The notes: generated by a model not told the origin, from the letters alone. A stretch of DNA of 64,000 nucleotides from JAEUMD01 sp050246945 (GCA_050246945.1 JBFWVC010000001.1:62001-126000); one strand, 5' to 3'. Counted from the first letter of the stretch, positions 25,011 through 34,112 are shown. Numbers and translations: made by a program.

Positions 25011-25688
25011 TCACGCCGCCGCGCCCAGCGACTGTTGCAGGAATCTTCCACCGAGGAACAGACCCTGCATGTCGATGCCGTGCCCGAGCCCTGGCGAAAG
25101 GTGCCAGGACGACGCCAACCCCGCTTCCGCGAGCGCAGTGGTCGTGATTTCCAGCGCCTCCGCCGGGATCACGTCGTCGGCCTCGCCGTGAATGAGCAGT
25201 ATCGGCGGCTGCCCCCTCACGCCGAGCGCCTCTCTGTCGGCGGCCAGATGCTCGGGCCCGGCGATGATGCCTGAATAACCCAGAATTGCAGCCGGTGGTG
25301 TCGTAAGGCGCAATCCCACGTGCAGCGACAGCATGGTGCCTTGGCTGAAGCCGACCAGCGCGAGCCGCCCCACGCCGAGCCTCATACGCTCAAGCTCCGC
25401 CAAAATGAAGCGTTCGAGCACTGGCGCCGCACGATGTGTTCCACTCCAACGCTCCTCTGGGCTGCGCGTCGTGAGCGCAAACCATTGAAATCCACCGAAG
25501 CCCGCGAATGGCAACGGCTCAGGAGCGTTGGGAGCGACGAAGGCGGCCTCGGGCAGAAGCTCCTGCCAATGGTCGGCAAGACCGATCAGATCCTCACCGT
25601 TTGCTCCGTATCCGTGCAACAGCACCACCAACGCATCGGGGCGGCCGTGCCGAGGCATACGGCGGGGACCGTCGAGGTCGGGCATCAT
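25011..25688 (-). CDS. Alpha/beta-hydrolase, phospholipase/carboxylesterase family
   Basis: 225 residues from the ATG at 25688, preceded by GGAGTGA. The nucleophile elbow GFSQG, an acid in LIHGEADDVIP and the histidine in GLGHGID give a complete Ser-Asp-His triad; LVVLLHGYGANGEDL near the start is the oxyanion-hole region. Members hydrolyse short acyl esters. The gene begins five bases after alkA ends, so the two are co-transcribed, though no functional link is obvious. Confidence 0.93.
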   Translation of the reverse strand: MMPDLDGPRRMPRHGRPDALVVLLHGYGANGEDLIGLADHWQELLPEAAFVAPNAPEPLPFAGFGGFQWFALTTRSPEERWSGTHRAAPVLERFILAELERMRLGVGRLALVGFSQGTMLSLHVGLRLTTPPAAILGYSGIIAGPEHLAADREALGVRGQPPILLIHGEADDVIPAEALEITTTALAEAGLASSWHLSPGLGHGIDMQGLFLGGRFLQQSLGAAA

Positions 25689-25693
25689 GATCG

Positions 25694-26434
25694 TCACTCC
25701 GAGCGTGGTTGAGATGAACGCGTGGCACGGCGCCGCGCGCCATCGGCCCGCAAAGCAGCCGCCGTTTCCTTGCCGGCGTTGGCTGGGTCGGCCGGCTGCT
25801 GTCGGCGCAGATTGGCATAGTCGGCCCAGACCAAGCGCGCCGCAACGCCTCGCCACGGGCGCCATCGCTCAGCGATCCTTAGCGTTTCGTCTGCCGACAC
25901 GCGCTCACCCAGCGCAAAGGCTCGCGCCACGCCGACCTGAAGGGCAAGATCGCCTGCCGCCCAGGCATCGGCACGGCCAAGACAGAACATCACGAATATG
26001 TCCGCCGTCCATGGGCCGACCCCATGCACCGCCGTCAGCGCTCGGCGCACGTCCTCGTCGCTGGCACCTCCAAGCCTGTCAATCCGCAACGCCGGATTTA
26101 CTCCGCGCGTCGCGTCCGCCAATGCCTTCAAGGTTCGGATCTTTGCAGCTGACAAGCCGGCAGCAGCCAGCGCGGTGGGACGCGCGCGAGCAATGCGCTC
26201 CGCACTGACCGTCGAAAGCGACCGCTCGAGCCGCGCCCATATCGCAGAAGCACTCGCGATCGACAATTGCTGTCCGACGATAATGCGTGCCAGCCCGGCA
26301 AAGTCCGCCTGATACCGCCGCAATGGCGGATCGCCGCTACGCTCATGAATGGCCTTCATGACCGAACAGCGTCGACGCAAAACGCGCACACCATCGCGAA
26401 TATCGCTTTCCGTGCGAATGAGTTTCTGCGCCAT
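25694..26434 (-). CDS. alkA: DNA-3-methyladenine glycosylase II, AlkA-like
   Basis: 246 residues from the ATG at 26434 (26467 is also possible). It removes alkylated bases to start base-excision repair. The helix-hairpin-helix LTAVHGVGPWTADIFVMFCL is followed by the catalytic aspartate in AWAAGDLALQVG, and FAGLARIIVGQQLSIASA marks the first HhH-GPD half. A basic tail of some 20 residues ends the protein. It leads a two-gene unit with the esterase and diverges from an exported protein. Confidence 0.93.
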   Translation of the reverse strand: MAQKLIRTESDIRDGVRVLRRRCSVMKAIHERSGDPPLRRYQADFAGLARIIVGQQLSIASASAIWARLERSLSTVSAERIARARPTALAAAGLSAAKIRTLKALADATRGVNPALRIDRLGGASDEDVRRALTAVHGVGPWTADIFVMFCLGRADAWAAGDLALQVGVARAFALGERVSADETLRIAERWRPWRGVAARLVWADYANLRRQQPADPANAGKETAAALRADGARRRATRSSQPRSE

Positions 26435-26527
26435 GCCACCGCTTGCCGGTTCGCTTCGCACTTTCATGAAACGCCCATCGGCTCTAGGATTGGACAGTTC
26501 AAGCTTCCATCCATTGCGGACAACGTC

Positions 26528-27118
26528 ATGCGTCGCGGAAACCTGATACTCCTGGCTTGCATAATCTGTTTGGCAACCCTACCCGCGGTCGTCCCCGATA
26601 TCCTCGCGCGCAACGCCGGTACGGCGCGCGCCGCACCGATTGAACCACGCCTTCCGCCCGCTGGCGACTGGCAGACGTTGACGCATGATCGTCTCGGCTT
26701 CAAGATTGATTACCCGGCCAGTATTTTCCGGCCGGCAACCGGGCAGCATTCGGACGCAGGCCACGTCCTCGTTTCGCACGATGGCCGCGCCAAGCTTCTG
26801 ATTGCCGCATTCGACAACGACGCACACACATCCCTTCGCGATTATCGCGCGCACGTACTTGAGACGAGTTATGCGGGTGCTGATATCGACTATGCACCGA
26901 TGCGCCGCAGCTGGTTCGTGCTTTCGGGAACGCGCAATGAAACCGAGTTCTACGAGCGCGTATCCTTCACTTGCTCTGGCCAGCGCATCACCAGTTGGGC
27001 GATGCTCTATCCGCACGCACAGCAGCACCATTACAATCCGATTCTGGAAATGATCGCCCGCACGTTTCGCCCTAGTCGAACCACCAATGCGGACTGTTCG
27101 GGCACCGACGAGGATTGA
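26528..27118 (+). CDS. Exported hypothetical protein
   Basis: 196 residues. The frame is open much further upstream, but ATG 26528 gives a clean signal peptide (RRGNLILLACIICLATLPAV, cleavage near ARAA). The mature part, with DWQTLTHDRLGFKIDYPASIF and later FYERVSFTCSGQRITSWAMLYP, looks like a compact periplasmic beta domain of a kind common in Hyphomicrobiales. Function unknown. It diverges from alkA and precedes gluQRS by 70 bases. Confidence 0.78.
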   Translation: MRRGNLILLACIICLATLPAVVPDILARNAGTARAAPIEPRLPPAGDWQTLTHDRLGFKIDYPASIFRPATGQHSDAGHVLVSHDGRAKLLIAAFDNDAHTSLRDYRAHVLETSYAGADIDYAPMRRSWFVLSGTRNETEFYERVSFTCSGQRITSWAMLYPHAQQHHYNPILEMIARTFRPSRTTNADCSGTDED

Positions 27119-27188
27119 GAACCTCGACGCGACCCATTAGATCATGCCCGTTGCGCGACGTTATCGGCCGCGCCCGCGGGATACCCAG

Positions 27189-28091
27189 ATGATCGAACGC
27201 CAAAGTACCGTCTTTCGCTTCGCGCCAAGTCCCAACGGCGAATTGCACCTGGGCCACGCGCTTTCCGCCATGATCGGCCATGACTGGTCGGTGCGCGTCG
27301 GCGGACGCTTTCTCGTCCGAATCGAGGATATTGACCAGACGCGCTCGCGCGATCATTTCATCCAATCGATCCTCGAGGATCTCGCCTGGCTCGGGCTCGA
27401 CTGGGAACGGCCAGAGTTGCGCCAGTCCGAGCACTTCGCTGAATATGCAGCTTCCGCGGCCCGGCTTCAAAACATGGGCGTTGTATATCCCTGCTTTGCC
27501 ACACGCGGCGAGATTGCCGTGGCGATCGCCTCCGCCGCCAAGGCTGGCGCGCCTCAACGGCTCGACCCGGACGGCGCACCCATCTACCCGGGTCTTTATC
27601 GAGGCATGAGCGATCAAGCTGTCGCCGCCCGACGCGATGCAGGCGAACCCGGAGCATTGAGGCTCGACATGGACAAGGCGCTTGCCGTCGTCGCACGCAA
27701 GCTCGGCGGCCGCCCGCTGACGTTCCGCGAGATTGCTCAGGACGGGACTGAGCGCATCGTGCCAGCGGATCCGGCCCGATGGGGCGATTCCATCCTCATT
27801 CGCAAGGACACACCTGCCAGCTATCACCTGTCCGTGGTTGTTGACGATGCCCGCCAGGGCATCACGCACGTCACGCGTGGTCAGGATTTGTACGCCGCAA
27901 CCGACCTGCACCGGCTGCTTCAGGTGCTGCTCGATCTGCCCGAGCCGCGTTATCACCACCACCGCCTGCTCCTCGGCTCTGACGGCCTGAAGCTGGCCAA
28001 GAGCACCGGCGCCCCGCGGCTGAAAGACCTGCGTGCCCAAGGCGTGACCCCATCTGAAATACGCCTGCGCCTGGGCCTGGCTGGGTTCTGA
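27189..28091 (+). CDS. gluQ: Glutamyl-Q tRNA(Asp) synthetase
   Basis: 300 residues from the ATG at 27189. It is a shortened GluRS without the anticodon-binding domain that attaches glutamate to queuosine in tRNA-Asp. Class-I motifs: FRFAPSPNGELHLGHA (HIGH box) and LKLAKS (KMSKS box), plus RIEDIDQTRS. The zinc site of longer members is reduced: one Cys remains in YPCFATR. Length is normal for the family. Confidence 0.94.
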   Translation: MIERQSTVFRFAPSPNGELHLGHALSAMIGHDWSVRVGGRFLVRIEDIDQTRSRDHFIQSILEDLAWLGLDWERPELRQSEHFAEYAASAARLQNMGVVYPCFATRGEIAVAIASAAKAGAPQRLDPDGAPIYPGLYRGMSDQAVAARRDAGEPGALRLDMDKALAVVARKLGGRPLTFREIAQDGTERIVPADPARWGDSILIRKDTPASYHLSVVVDDARQGITHVTRGQDLYAATDLHRLLQVLLDLPEPRYHHHRLLLGSDGLKLAKSTGAPRLKDLRAQGVTPSEIRLRLGLAGF

Positions 28092-28320
28092 CCGCCACGC
28101 TCGAAAGCGCGTGATGCATGCTGGACACCATCGGCAAGCCGCATAAACCAAGAAGCATTAATGACTACGTTGTTAACGCTTTAGAGCGTATGCTTAATTT
28201 TGAGTTCAAGGTCCGCGCCGCGGCGGCGGCCGTCGGGTTGCAGCGACACACGTTCCAAGCTGCGCCGCCGCCAGCAGGGGATTTGCAGATCGTCTCTCCG
28301 AGGGAAGTTCCAGAACGGGA

Positions 28321-29949
28321 ATGAAGAAGGCCGCGAACAGGAAGCCACGACACAACACCCGGCGCGCCAAAGCGCGGTCGGCTGGCACGCGTTCGCATGC
28401 CCCCACGAATTCCACCGGAGCACCGCATCGTCTTGGACGGGACTCGACTCGACCGAACCTGCTGGGCCGCATTTCGCAGGCTGGCAGTCTCTTCGCAGCT
28501 CCGGTCAGACGCAGCGGAAGGTCCACGCGCACCACGTTCGCATGGTTTCGACGCTTTCCCGATGCATGCACGCGAGCCGTTCCCATCCGCGCCGAGGACC
28601 GCGAAACGTTCGCTTTGCTTCTGGCACCGTTTTTCATCCTTGCGATTGCGATCGCCGGCAACCAGAGCATCCAGCTCGGCAAGCACCTGAAAGCGCTGAT
28701 CGCGCGTCCTGTCGCACCGGTCATGCTGCCAGCCGGCAACGAGGCGGCACACCGGATCACGCTGCGGCCGGACTCAGGCGTCGGGCACCTCGTCCACCCC
28801 GTCATAGTGCGGCAGCAAACCACTGCAAATTGGATCGAGATTCCCGATGGCCTCGCCACGGCCCGCACCGCACCGGATCATGAAGCACGGGCGGCTGCCA
28901 CAGTCGCCACCTTGCCGCCGTCGCGCACGTCTGTCGTTTGGGCGCCCCACCTCGCGAGCGGTTTGCCGCCCGACTCCGCAGCTGTTCCCGCCCCACCCAC
29001 ACAACGCTCCCTCACCCCCGGCCCGCCCGCAGGCCTGATGCCTATGGCTATGCCGGCACTCGTGGCGAACGTCACGCCCGAATGGCATGGCGTCTCGACG
29101 GACCAACGCGGCCGGGTGCTCGCCGCCATCGGACCCAGCGCGATGGAAGCACTCGTCGCGTTCGACGAGGAACGCGACATGGCAACCCGGCACATCAGCC
29201 TCTTTGAGCGTTGCTCTTTGCCCGTTGCCGATCCCGGTGCATCCCGTGCCGCCTGGACCACGTCGACCAATCCGCCCACGCCGATCGCACCGGCAACCTG
29301 GTTTGCGCCCGCCGGCACACCCTTGTTTGGCCAACGCCTTGCAGCCGCCGCACGTCGCCAACTCGGCGAATTCGTCGTCTATAACGATGCCTACCGTCAC
29401 ATTGCTTATCCGAGCGGGGACGTGGCCAAGCTCTACGGCGTATGCACCGATGTCGTGATTCGCGCATATCGCGACGTCGGCATCGATTTGCAGGTAGCGG
29501 TACAAAATGCACACGTAGGTTCGGGAGATCGCAATATCGACCACCGCCGCACTGAGACGCTGCGCCGCTTCTTCCAGCGCGCGGGTGAGAGCCTGCCGGT
29601 CACGACATTCGCCGAGGACTACCTGCCTGGCGATATCGTCACCTACGCGCGCCCGCAGAACACTGGCACCGCGTCTCGTTCGCATATCGCCGTTGTCAGC
29701 GACGTGATCGCGCCATCGGGGCGGCCTATGATCGTTCACAATCGTGGTTGGGGTCCGCAGCTCGAGGATGCGCTTTTTGTCGATCGGATCACTGGCCACT
29801 ACCGCTACGCCGGCCCCATGAGGTCCGCGCCTGCCGGTGAAGCCTCCACGACCCTTCCCTCGATGGGCCGCCGCAGCGCGCAAGACCGCCCCCGCACGTC
29901 ACCGCCAAGGTCGCGTCGCACCGCTTCGACACACCCCACCGTCCGCTGA
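28321..29949 (+). CDS. DUF1287 protein with long N-terminal extension
   Basis: 542 residues. Residues 1-100 are basic and low-complexity; one transmembrane segment (FALLLAPFFILAIAIAG) follows at about 98-115, then a Pro/Ala-rich linker to about 335. The C-terminal domain is DUF1287: AAARRQLGEFVVYNDAYRHI, KLYGVCTDVVIRAYRD, GSGDRNIDHRR, SHIAVVSD and MIVHNRGWG. The Cys and His in GVCTD and SHIAVVSD suggest a cysteine-peptidase-like (NlpC/P60-type) fold. The domain is probably periplasmic, tethered by the linker, and may act on cell wall. The neighbour downstream is a paralogue of this domain only. Confidence 0.85.
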   Translation: MKKAANRKPRHNTRRAKARSAGTRSHAPTNSTGAPHRLGRDSTRPNLLGRISQAGSLFAAPVRRSGRSTRTTFAWFRRFPDACTRAVPIRAEDRETFALLLAPFFILAIAIAGNQSIQLGKHLKALIARPVAPVMLPAGNEAAHRITLRPDSGVGHLVHPVIVRQQTTANWIEIPDGLATARTAPDHEARAAATVATLPPSRTSVVWAPHLASGLPPDSAAVPAPPTQRSLTPGPPAGLMPMAMPALVANVTPEWHGVSTDQRGRVLAAIGPSAMEALVAFDEERDMATRHISLFERCSLPVADPGASRAAWTTSTNPPTPIAPATWFAPAGTPLFGQRLAAAARRQLGEFVVYNDAYRHIAYPSGDVAKLYGVCTDVVIRAYRDVGIDLQVAVQNAHVGSGDRNIDHRRTETLRRFFQRAGESLPVTTFAEDYLPGDIVTYARPQNTGTASRSHIAVVSDVIAPSGRPMIVHNRGWGPQLEDALFVDRITGHYRYAGPMRSAPAGEASTTLPSMGRRSAQDRPRTSPPRSRRTASTHPTVR

Positions 29950-30174
29950 GCTTCGCCAACCATCGAACGGCACCGCTGCCTGTGCATCGAAGGAAGTCGG
30001 ACGTGCAAATTTTCCGGACACTCGAATGCAAGGCTGCGGCCCGCGCGGACGCATTCCGGCAATTGTCCCCCTGCCGAAAGATTGCTGTGCGCACTCAGCC
30101 AAATTCAGCACTGCCCAATTCATCGTTTCGGCATGTTTTGGTGATTTTGATGATGCGATTGCAACACCGGTGGA

Positions 30175-30906
30175 ATGAAACCCACGCGCCGGCCATTCGA
30201 GGATTTTCCCAAGTTGTATGCCGCACCCGACATCGCTCCCGTGAAGAATACGACGACCGCCAACCGTTCACTGACACGCAAGATACCTGTCGGCGCCCTG
30301 CGTCTGCTCCTGCTGCTATTCCTCACTGCGATCTTCATTGCGGCCGGTCGCGCGACACCCCAACCTGCTCGCGCAGCCGAACCGGTTGATTTTGGCGCTC
30401 GCCTCGTTGCGGCCGCTCGCAAGCAAACGTGGATCCCGGTGATTTACAACCCCGCATATCGCAACATCGGATATCCCAACGGCGACGTGCCCTGGTATTT
30501 CGGCGTCTGTACCGACGTCATCGTGCGCGCCTATCGCAGCCTCGACATCGACCTCCAGGTGCTTGTCCACGAGGCCCGCGTCGGCTCCGGCGATACCAAC
30601 ATCGACCATCGCCGCGTTCCCGTTCTGAAGCGCTTTTTTGAACGCAGGGCCCGCTCCCTGCCTGTCACGAAGGACCCCGCCGATTATGCCGCTGGCGACA
30701 TTGTCACCTATTTCATGCCCGACGGCCGCTTCTCGAAGACGCATATTGCGATTGTTTCAGATCGGAAAAACTCTTCCGGAGTCCCGCTGATTATTCACAA
30801 CCGCGGCTGGGGGGTAAGCGAAGAAGACTGGCTTTTCGACGAGAAGATCACCGGCCATTTCCGCTTCGCACCGCAAGAAAAAACAGCAGAGCAGCGGCAC
30901 GGCTGA
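30175..30906 (+). CDS. DUF1287 protein (second copy)
   Basis: 243 residues. A basic N-terminus with one hydrophobic segment (LRLLLLLFLTAIFIAAG) and an alanine-rich stretch fit a signal peptide ending near ARAAE. The DUF1287 domain runs from about 70 to the end: AARKQTWIPVIYNPAYRNI, YFGVCTDVIVRAYR, GDTNIDHRR, THIAIVSD, LIIHNRGWG. It is close in sequence to the C-terminal domain of the gene 225 bases upstream, so the two arose by tandem duplication. Likely a periplasmic cell-wall-related enzyme; activity unproven. Confidence 0.88.
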   Translation: MKPTRRPFEDFPKLYAAPDIAPVKNTTTANRSLTRKIPVGALRLLLLLFLTAIFIAAGRATPQPARAAEPVDFGARLVAAARKQTWIPVIYNPAYRNIGYPNGDVPWYFGVCTDVIVRAYRSLDIDLQVLVHEARVGSGDTNIDHRRVPVLKRFFERRARSLPVTKDPADYAAGDIVTYFMPDGRFSKTHIAIVSDRKNSSGVPLIIHNRGWGVSEEDWLFDEKITGHFRFAPQEKTAEQRHG

Positions 30907-31192
30907 ATTGGTCGTGCCATCGGCTGCCTGACATTGCGAGACAATATGAGGGCACGAGGTTTCGCTCTCAGCCTCGGCCTTTGAGCCAAATTACTCCCCA
31001 TTAACCCTTTCTCAATCTCTTTATACGTTGGAAAATTGAAGCCTTTATCCTCTTCGGTCATCAAGTCTGAGGGGATTGGAATTTTGCAACAATTATCGAA
31101 GTTTGTTTTTCCAATTGTAAAATTGGGGAAATCAGCGCATTTTTGTTTCGACTTTGCCGCGACTCGAAAATGGTGAGCTGGACTCGTTCCCT
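30907..31192. other. AT-rich gap before the small membrane protein
   Basis: The segment 30985-31150 is clearly richer in A and T than its surroundings and likely holds a promoter. I see no gene or strong hairpin. Confidence 0.4.
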
Positions 31193-31819
31193 ATGAGCAT
31201 GCCCCTTCCATCCGGTGTGGAGTTGACAACCGTCGTCGCCGTGGCGATAGCATTGTCGCTCACCGGCATGTGGCTCACCCGGAGCGCTGCCCACCTGATC
31301 GGCTATGACAGCAAACCCCCGGCACGCTCTGCATCGCACCCGGGCGGAGGGACCCATTCACGTCACCAAGGTCGTGCGTTCGCGATCGCCATGCCGGATT
31401 GGCTGCGACTGGATCGCTGGCCAACCGCTTGGAAAACAGTGCTCGCCAAGCTGAGCGGCGCTTCTGAAAATGTCCGTCTGCGCCGTCCCGTGCGTCGGCA
31501 CTCCGCTGCGATCAGCGGCATCGCCGCGAAACAGGCGATCATCCCGGCCCCGCAACGATTGACGATCGAAGCGCAGTGGGAGCGCACTGCAAATCTCGTC
31601 GGTCGCGCGGTTTCCGGTGCCCGCACCGTTCGCGCGGCTCACGTCGCAGCCAGCGAGAAGCTCGATGCGGCACACTATGCGCTCGATAAACTCATGGAAG
31701 AGCTTGAGGGTATTATTTCGCTGAGCCCATCGCAGGCCCAGATCACGGTGCTTGCGCGCGCGCCCAACGTCGTCAGCCTGCGCAGGACGTCGGCCGCAGC
31801 CGCTCGCGCCGCCGCTTGA
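31193..31819 (+). CDS. Hypothetical membrane-anchored protein
   Basis: About 208 residues from the ATG at 31193 (the frame opens at 31154). One transmembrane segment near the start (VELTTVVAVAIALSLTGMWL) is followed by a basic, serine-rich soluble part and a helical C-terminal stretch (AAHYALDKLMEELEGIISL). No known domain. The membrane segment and the lack of a competing frame on the other strand support it. Confidence 0.55.
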   Translation: MSMPLPSGVELTTVVAVAIALSLTGMWLTRSAAHLIGYDSKPPARSASHPGGGTHSRHQGRAFAIAMPDWLRLDRWPTAWKTVLAKLSGASENVRLRRPVRRHSAAISGIAAKQAIIPAPQRLTIEAQWERTANLVGRAVSGARTVRAAHVAASEKLDAAHYALDKLMEELEGIISLSPSQAQITVLARAPNVVSLRRTSAAAARAAA

Positions 31820-31893
31820 TCGACCGGCGCTGCAATCAAGCCTTTCGCCAAATCAACCAGCAAATTGCGCAGATCAGTCCGTCTTGGCACCTT

Positions 31894-31939
31894 GGAGCAT
31901 GTTCAGCTGAACCGCTGTACACTTCAGCTGAACACGACC
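31894..31939 (-). repeat. Dispersed repeat family A, copy A6 (core inverted)
   Basis: GTTCAGCTGAAC at each end surrounds CGCTGTACACTT, which is the reverse complement of the usual AAGTGT..AGCGG centre. It touches a family-B copy, forming a composite A-B block. Confidence 0.85.
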
Positions 31940-31942
31940 TAA

Positions 31943-32080
31943 TGTTCTGGATCTGACGTTTGTTGCCCGGGCGAAGGTCGTCAAACGTCAGTCGTTCCAG
32001 AACACAAACCAAATCTAGGGTTCCGGGCTGACGCGCAGGTACCCGATAGGGAACCATCCGTCATTGTCGGACCACGAGCC
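31943..32080. repeat. Dispersed repeat family B, copy B2
   Basis: TGTTCTGGATCTGACGTTTG at the start and CAAACGTCAGTCGTTCCAGAA about 15 bases later make a long hairpin. The trailing part has TTCCGGGCTGACGCGCAGG and ACCACGAG as in copy B1. Confidence 0.85.
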
Positions 32081-32100
32081 AATGGCGTGTTCGCGCCCCC

Positions 32101-32131
32101 AAAAAAATTGGGCTACGCGGTAGCGCAGCCC
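32101..32131 (-). terminator. Terminator after the minus-strand small gene
   Basis: On the minus strand GGGCTGCGC-TACC-GCGTAGCCC (one mismatch) is followed by AA and seven T. It lies 45 bases past the stop of the gene at 32177-32398 and supports that gene being expressed. Confidence 0.8.
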
Positions 32132-32176
32132 GGAAGTTGGCAGATCAGCAGAAGAGCGAAACAGCAATTCGCGCAC

Positions 32177-32398
32177 TCAAGCAGCGCGGCGAACCGGCCT
32201 GGAGCACAGCGCCTCAGCCAGATACGCAACCGCCTTGTCCCATGACAAATCCACCATCCGGTCGGCTTGGCGGCCAAAACCGAACGCCTTCAGGGCATCG
32301 ACAGGCGAACCGCCATCTCGAAACACCCGAGCACAGGATTGGCGCGCTATACCCATGGCCTCGTTCCATTGCAGGGGATTGATGTATTCGGGACTCAT
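32177..32398 (-). CDS. Small hypothetical protein
   Basis: 73 residues. The ATG at 32398 has a strong GAGGAGG site nine bases upstream, and a terminator follows the stop, so it looks like a complete small gene. Sequence: PEYINPLQWNEAMGIARQSC, then GGSPVDALKAFGFG and a helical end. An overlapping minus frame (32214-32561) begins with a hydrophobic stretch (MMLSVLATYVALRAWPVV); the pair might instead be one membrane-anchored gene split by a frameshift. Function unknown. Confidence 0.6.
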   Translation of the reverse strand: MSPEYINPLQWNEAMGIARQSCARVFRDGGSPVDALKAFGFGRQADRMVDLSWDKAVAYLAEALCSRPVRRAA

Positions 32399-33528
32399 GA
32401 CGAAGGACCTCCTCGACTTTGCGGACGCGCCTGGGGGGATGCGGGTCCTGAACGCTCACCGGCGCCACGGGCCCGACGACAGGCCACGCACGAAGCGCCA
32501 CATAGGTGGCAAGCACACTCAGCATCATGGTGACACTACGCGGAACCGTGAAATGCGCCACCTCGATTGAGGACAGCTCGGACGCTGAACATGCTTGCCG
32601 TCTCGTCCGAATGACCGCCGCACGCGGTCACCAAGAATTCTCTGACTGGGTCCTCGGCTACTCCGCAGGACCCGATTGCACTGCAGCCTCCACACCCTCG
32701 GCGGGGTGAACCGACCGCAACACAGCACCTACGACCTCATAGAGACTTGACCACTGGTACTCTTCACTATCCACGCTACAACCCTCGAAACGACAAACCT
32801 GAACGCGATGCAACACGACGCGATACGACAACTCAACTCAACGCCACCGGTACGACGCACTTGCGATGGGCGAGCCGCTCGAAACGACGCGAAACGAACA
32901 ACGAGCCGCTCGCCTGGATCACGAAAAGAAGCGCGAGGCTTCCTTTTGATTGGGGGTATTCCACTACGCTCTACGCAACACCACGTCACTCGTACCAACG
33001 CCACGCTACGCTACAAACGCATTACGAAACGGGTAGCTCGGAACACGGGGGACTTGCCACGCGAGCCAGCATCGCGAACCGCAAAGAACGCACGGCTGAT
33101 ACGAAAACCACGCAGCCCGGCCGGGCTGACGACGCTGGCAACTGGACGGGCCATTACGCAGGCCCTCCACACTGATAAACGACACCGGAAATACGCACCC
33201 GGCTTGAGAGCGAAACGCTGCCCGGTTGAAACCCGCCGGGTATGCTCTCGGATCTTCGCGAGCTTGGAGGCGCCTTCGAAATATCGAATGAACTGACCGG
33301 CAACCCCGTCCGCTTCCGTGTCCCGCGAACGAGAGAGAATTAACCGTGACATTTGGGCGACGCTTAGGCCGAACAAAGGTCCGACGGAGGAATTTTCCTT
33401 GACCGCCGATGAATGAGCTTCCCTGCGCCGCAAGAACGCCCGCAATTCCGGCCGTTTCGCGCGGTGCGTCTGTAGCACTTCAAGTTGTGGATAAAATCAT
33501 CCGCGGCGCGGCGGCGGCTTGTCTGCGC
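32399..33528. other. 1.1-kb region without a recognisable gene
   Basis: Six frames give only short or low-complexity open frames without ribosome sites. From about 32760 to 33180 the plus strand is poor in T and full of ACGC/AACGA-like words, a skew unlike any neighbouring gene. It could be a non-coding RNA, a decayed gene or a regulatory tract. I found none of the conserved words of RNase P RNA, tmRNA or SRP RNA. Confidence 0.5.
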
Positions 33529-34050
33529 TCACCGCCGTTCGGCTGCCGCAAACGCCGCTCGCAGACCAGCTGCAAAAAGCGCCAGCGAGACGAGCGCGTT
33601 CCAGCCGGCGAAGGAAAGGAAAAAAATGCGGATCTGAGGCTCGTCGCATCGCACCACAGTTGTCCGCTTGAGGGAATCGATCAGTGCGCCCGCATCCGTC
33701 GCCATCGATTGCTGACCGCTGCACGTGGACGGCCCCGGCCAGAACTTCCATTCCGCGCCGGCCTGATAGGCCCCAAGCCCCGCATTTGCGAGAAACGCAA
33801 GCGCCACAGCGAAGAAGACCATCGCCGCCCATCGCGGCTGCTCCGCGCCGACCAGCGCGAGCGCCACGAATGTCGCCGGAATGGAGAAATAATACGCCCA
33901 CCGCTGCAGGAGGCAAAGCTCGCATGGCTTGTAGCCGCCGATATGCTCAAATCCCAGCGCCGCCAGGATGATCGCGATGGCCACGAACAGCAATGCCCCG
34001 CCCATGCGATACGCCTCGCTGCCTGTCACGCGTGAGACATGAGTGGCCAC
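33529..34050 (-). CDS. dsbB: Disulfide bond formation protein B
   Basis: 173 residues from a GTG at 34050 preceded by GGAGAG. Four membrane segments with the quinone-side pair in PCELCLLQR and a periplasmic pair in STCSGQ and VRCDEP match DsbB, which reoxidises DsbA and passes electrons to quinone. The C-terminal IRIFFLSFAGWNALVSLALF is the last helix. It lies 62 bases downstream of yqaA on the same strand. Confidence 0.93.
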   Translation of the reverse strand: MATHVSRVTGSEAYRMGGALLFVAIAIILAALGFEHIGGYKPCELCLLQRWAYYFSIPATFVALALVGAEQPRWAAMVFFAVALAFLANAGLGAYQAGAEWKFWPGPSTCSGQQSMATDAGALIDSLKRTTVVRCDEPQIRIFFLSFAGWNALVSLALFAAGLRAAFAAAERR

Positions 34051-34112
34051 GATTATCTCTCCGCTTTGCTTTTGAAGGCTCCGGCACGCACGCGGCGGCG
34101 CTGTCCTTCACG

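Noticed and set aside
28774..29883. 369-codon open frame antisense to the first DUF1287 gene
   Set aside because: The plus strand encodes a recognisable DUF1287 domain; the antisense frame is a by-product of high-GC codon use.
32747..33296. Two overlapping plus-strand frames (142 and 162 codons) in the unexplained gap
   Set aside because: Both are low-complexity, rich in Thr/Arg/His/Asn, have no ribosome site and follow the skewed base composition.
33011..33478. 155-codon minus-strand frame in the same gap
   Set aside because: Composition is Arg/Ser/Ala-rich with no domain or start signal; more likely chance in a T-poor region.
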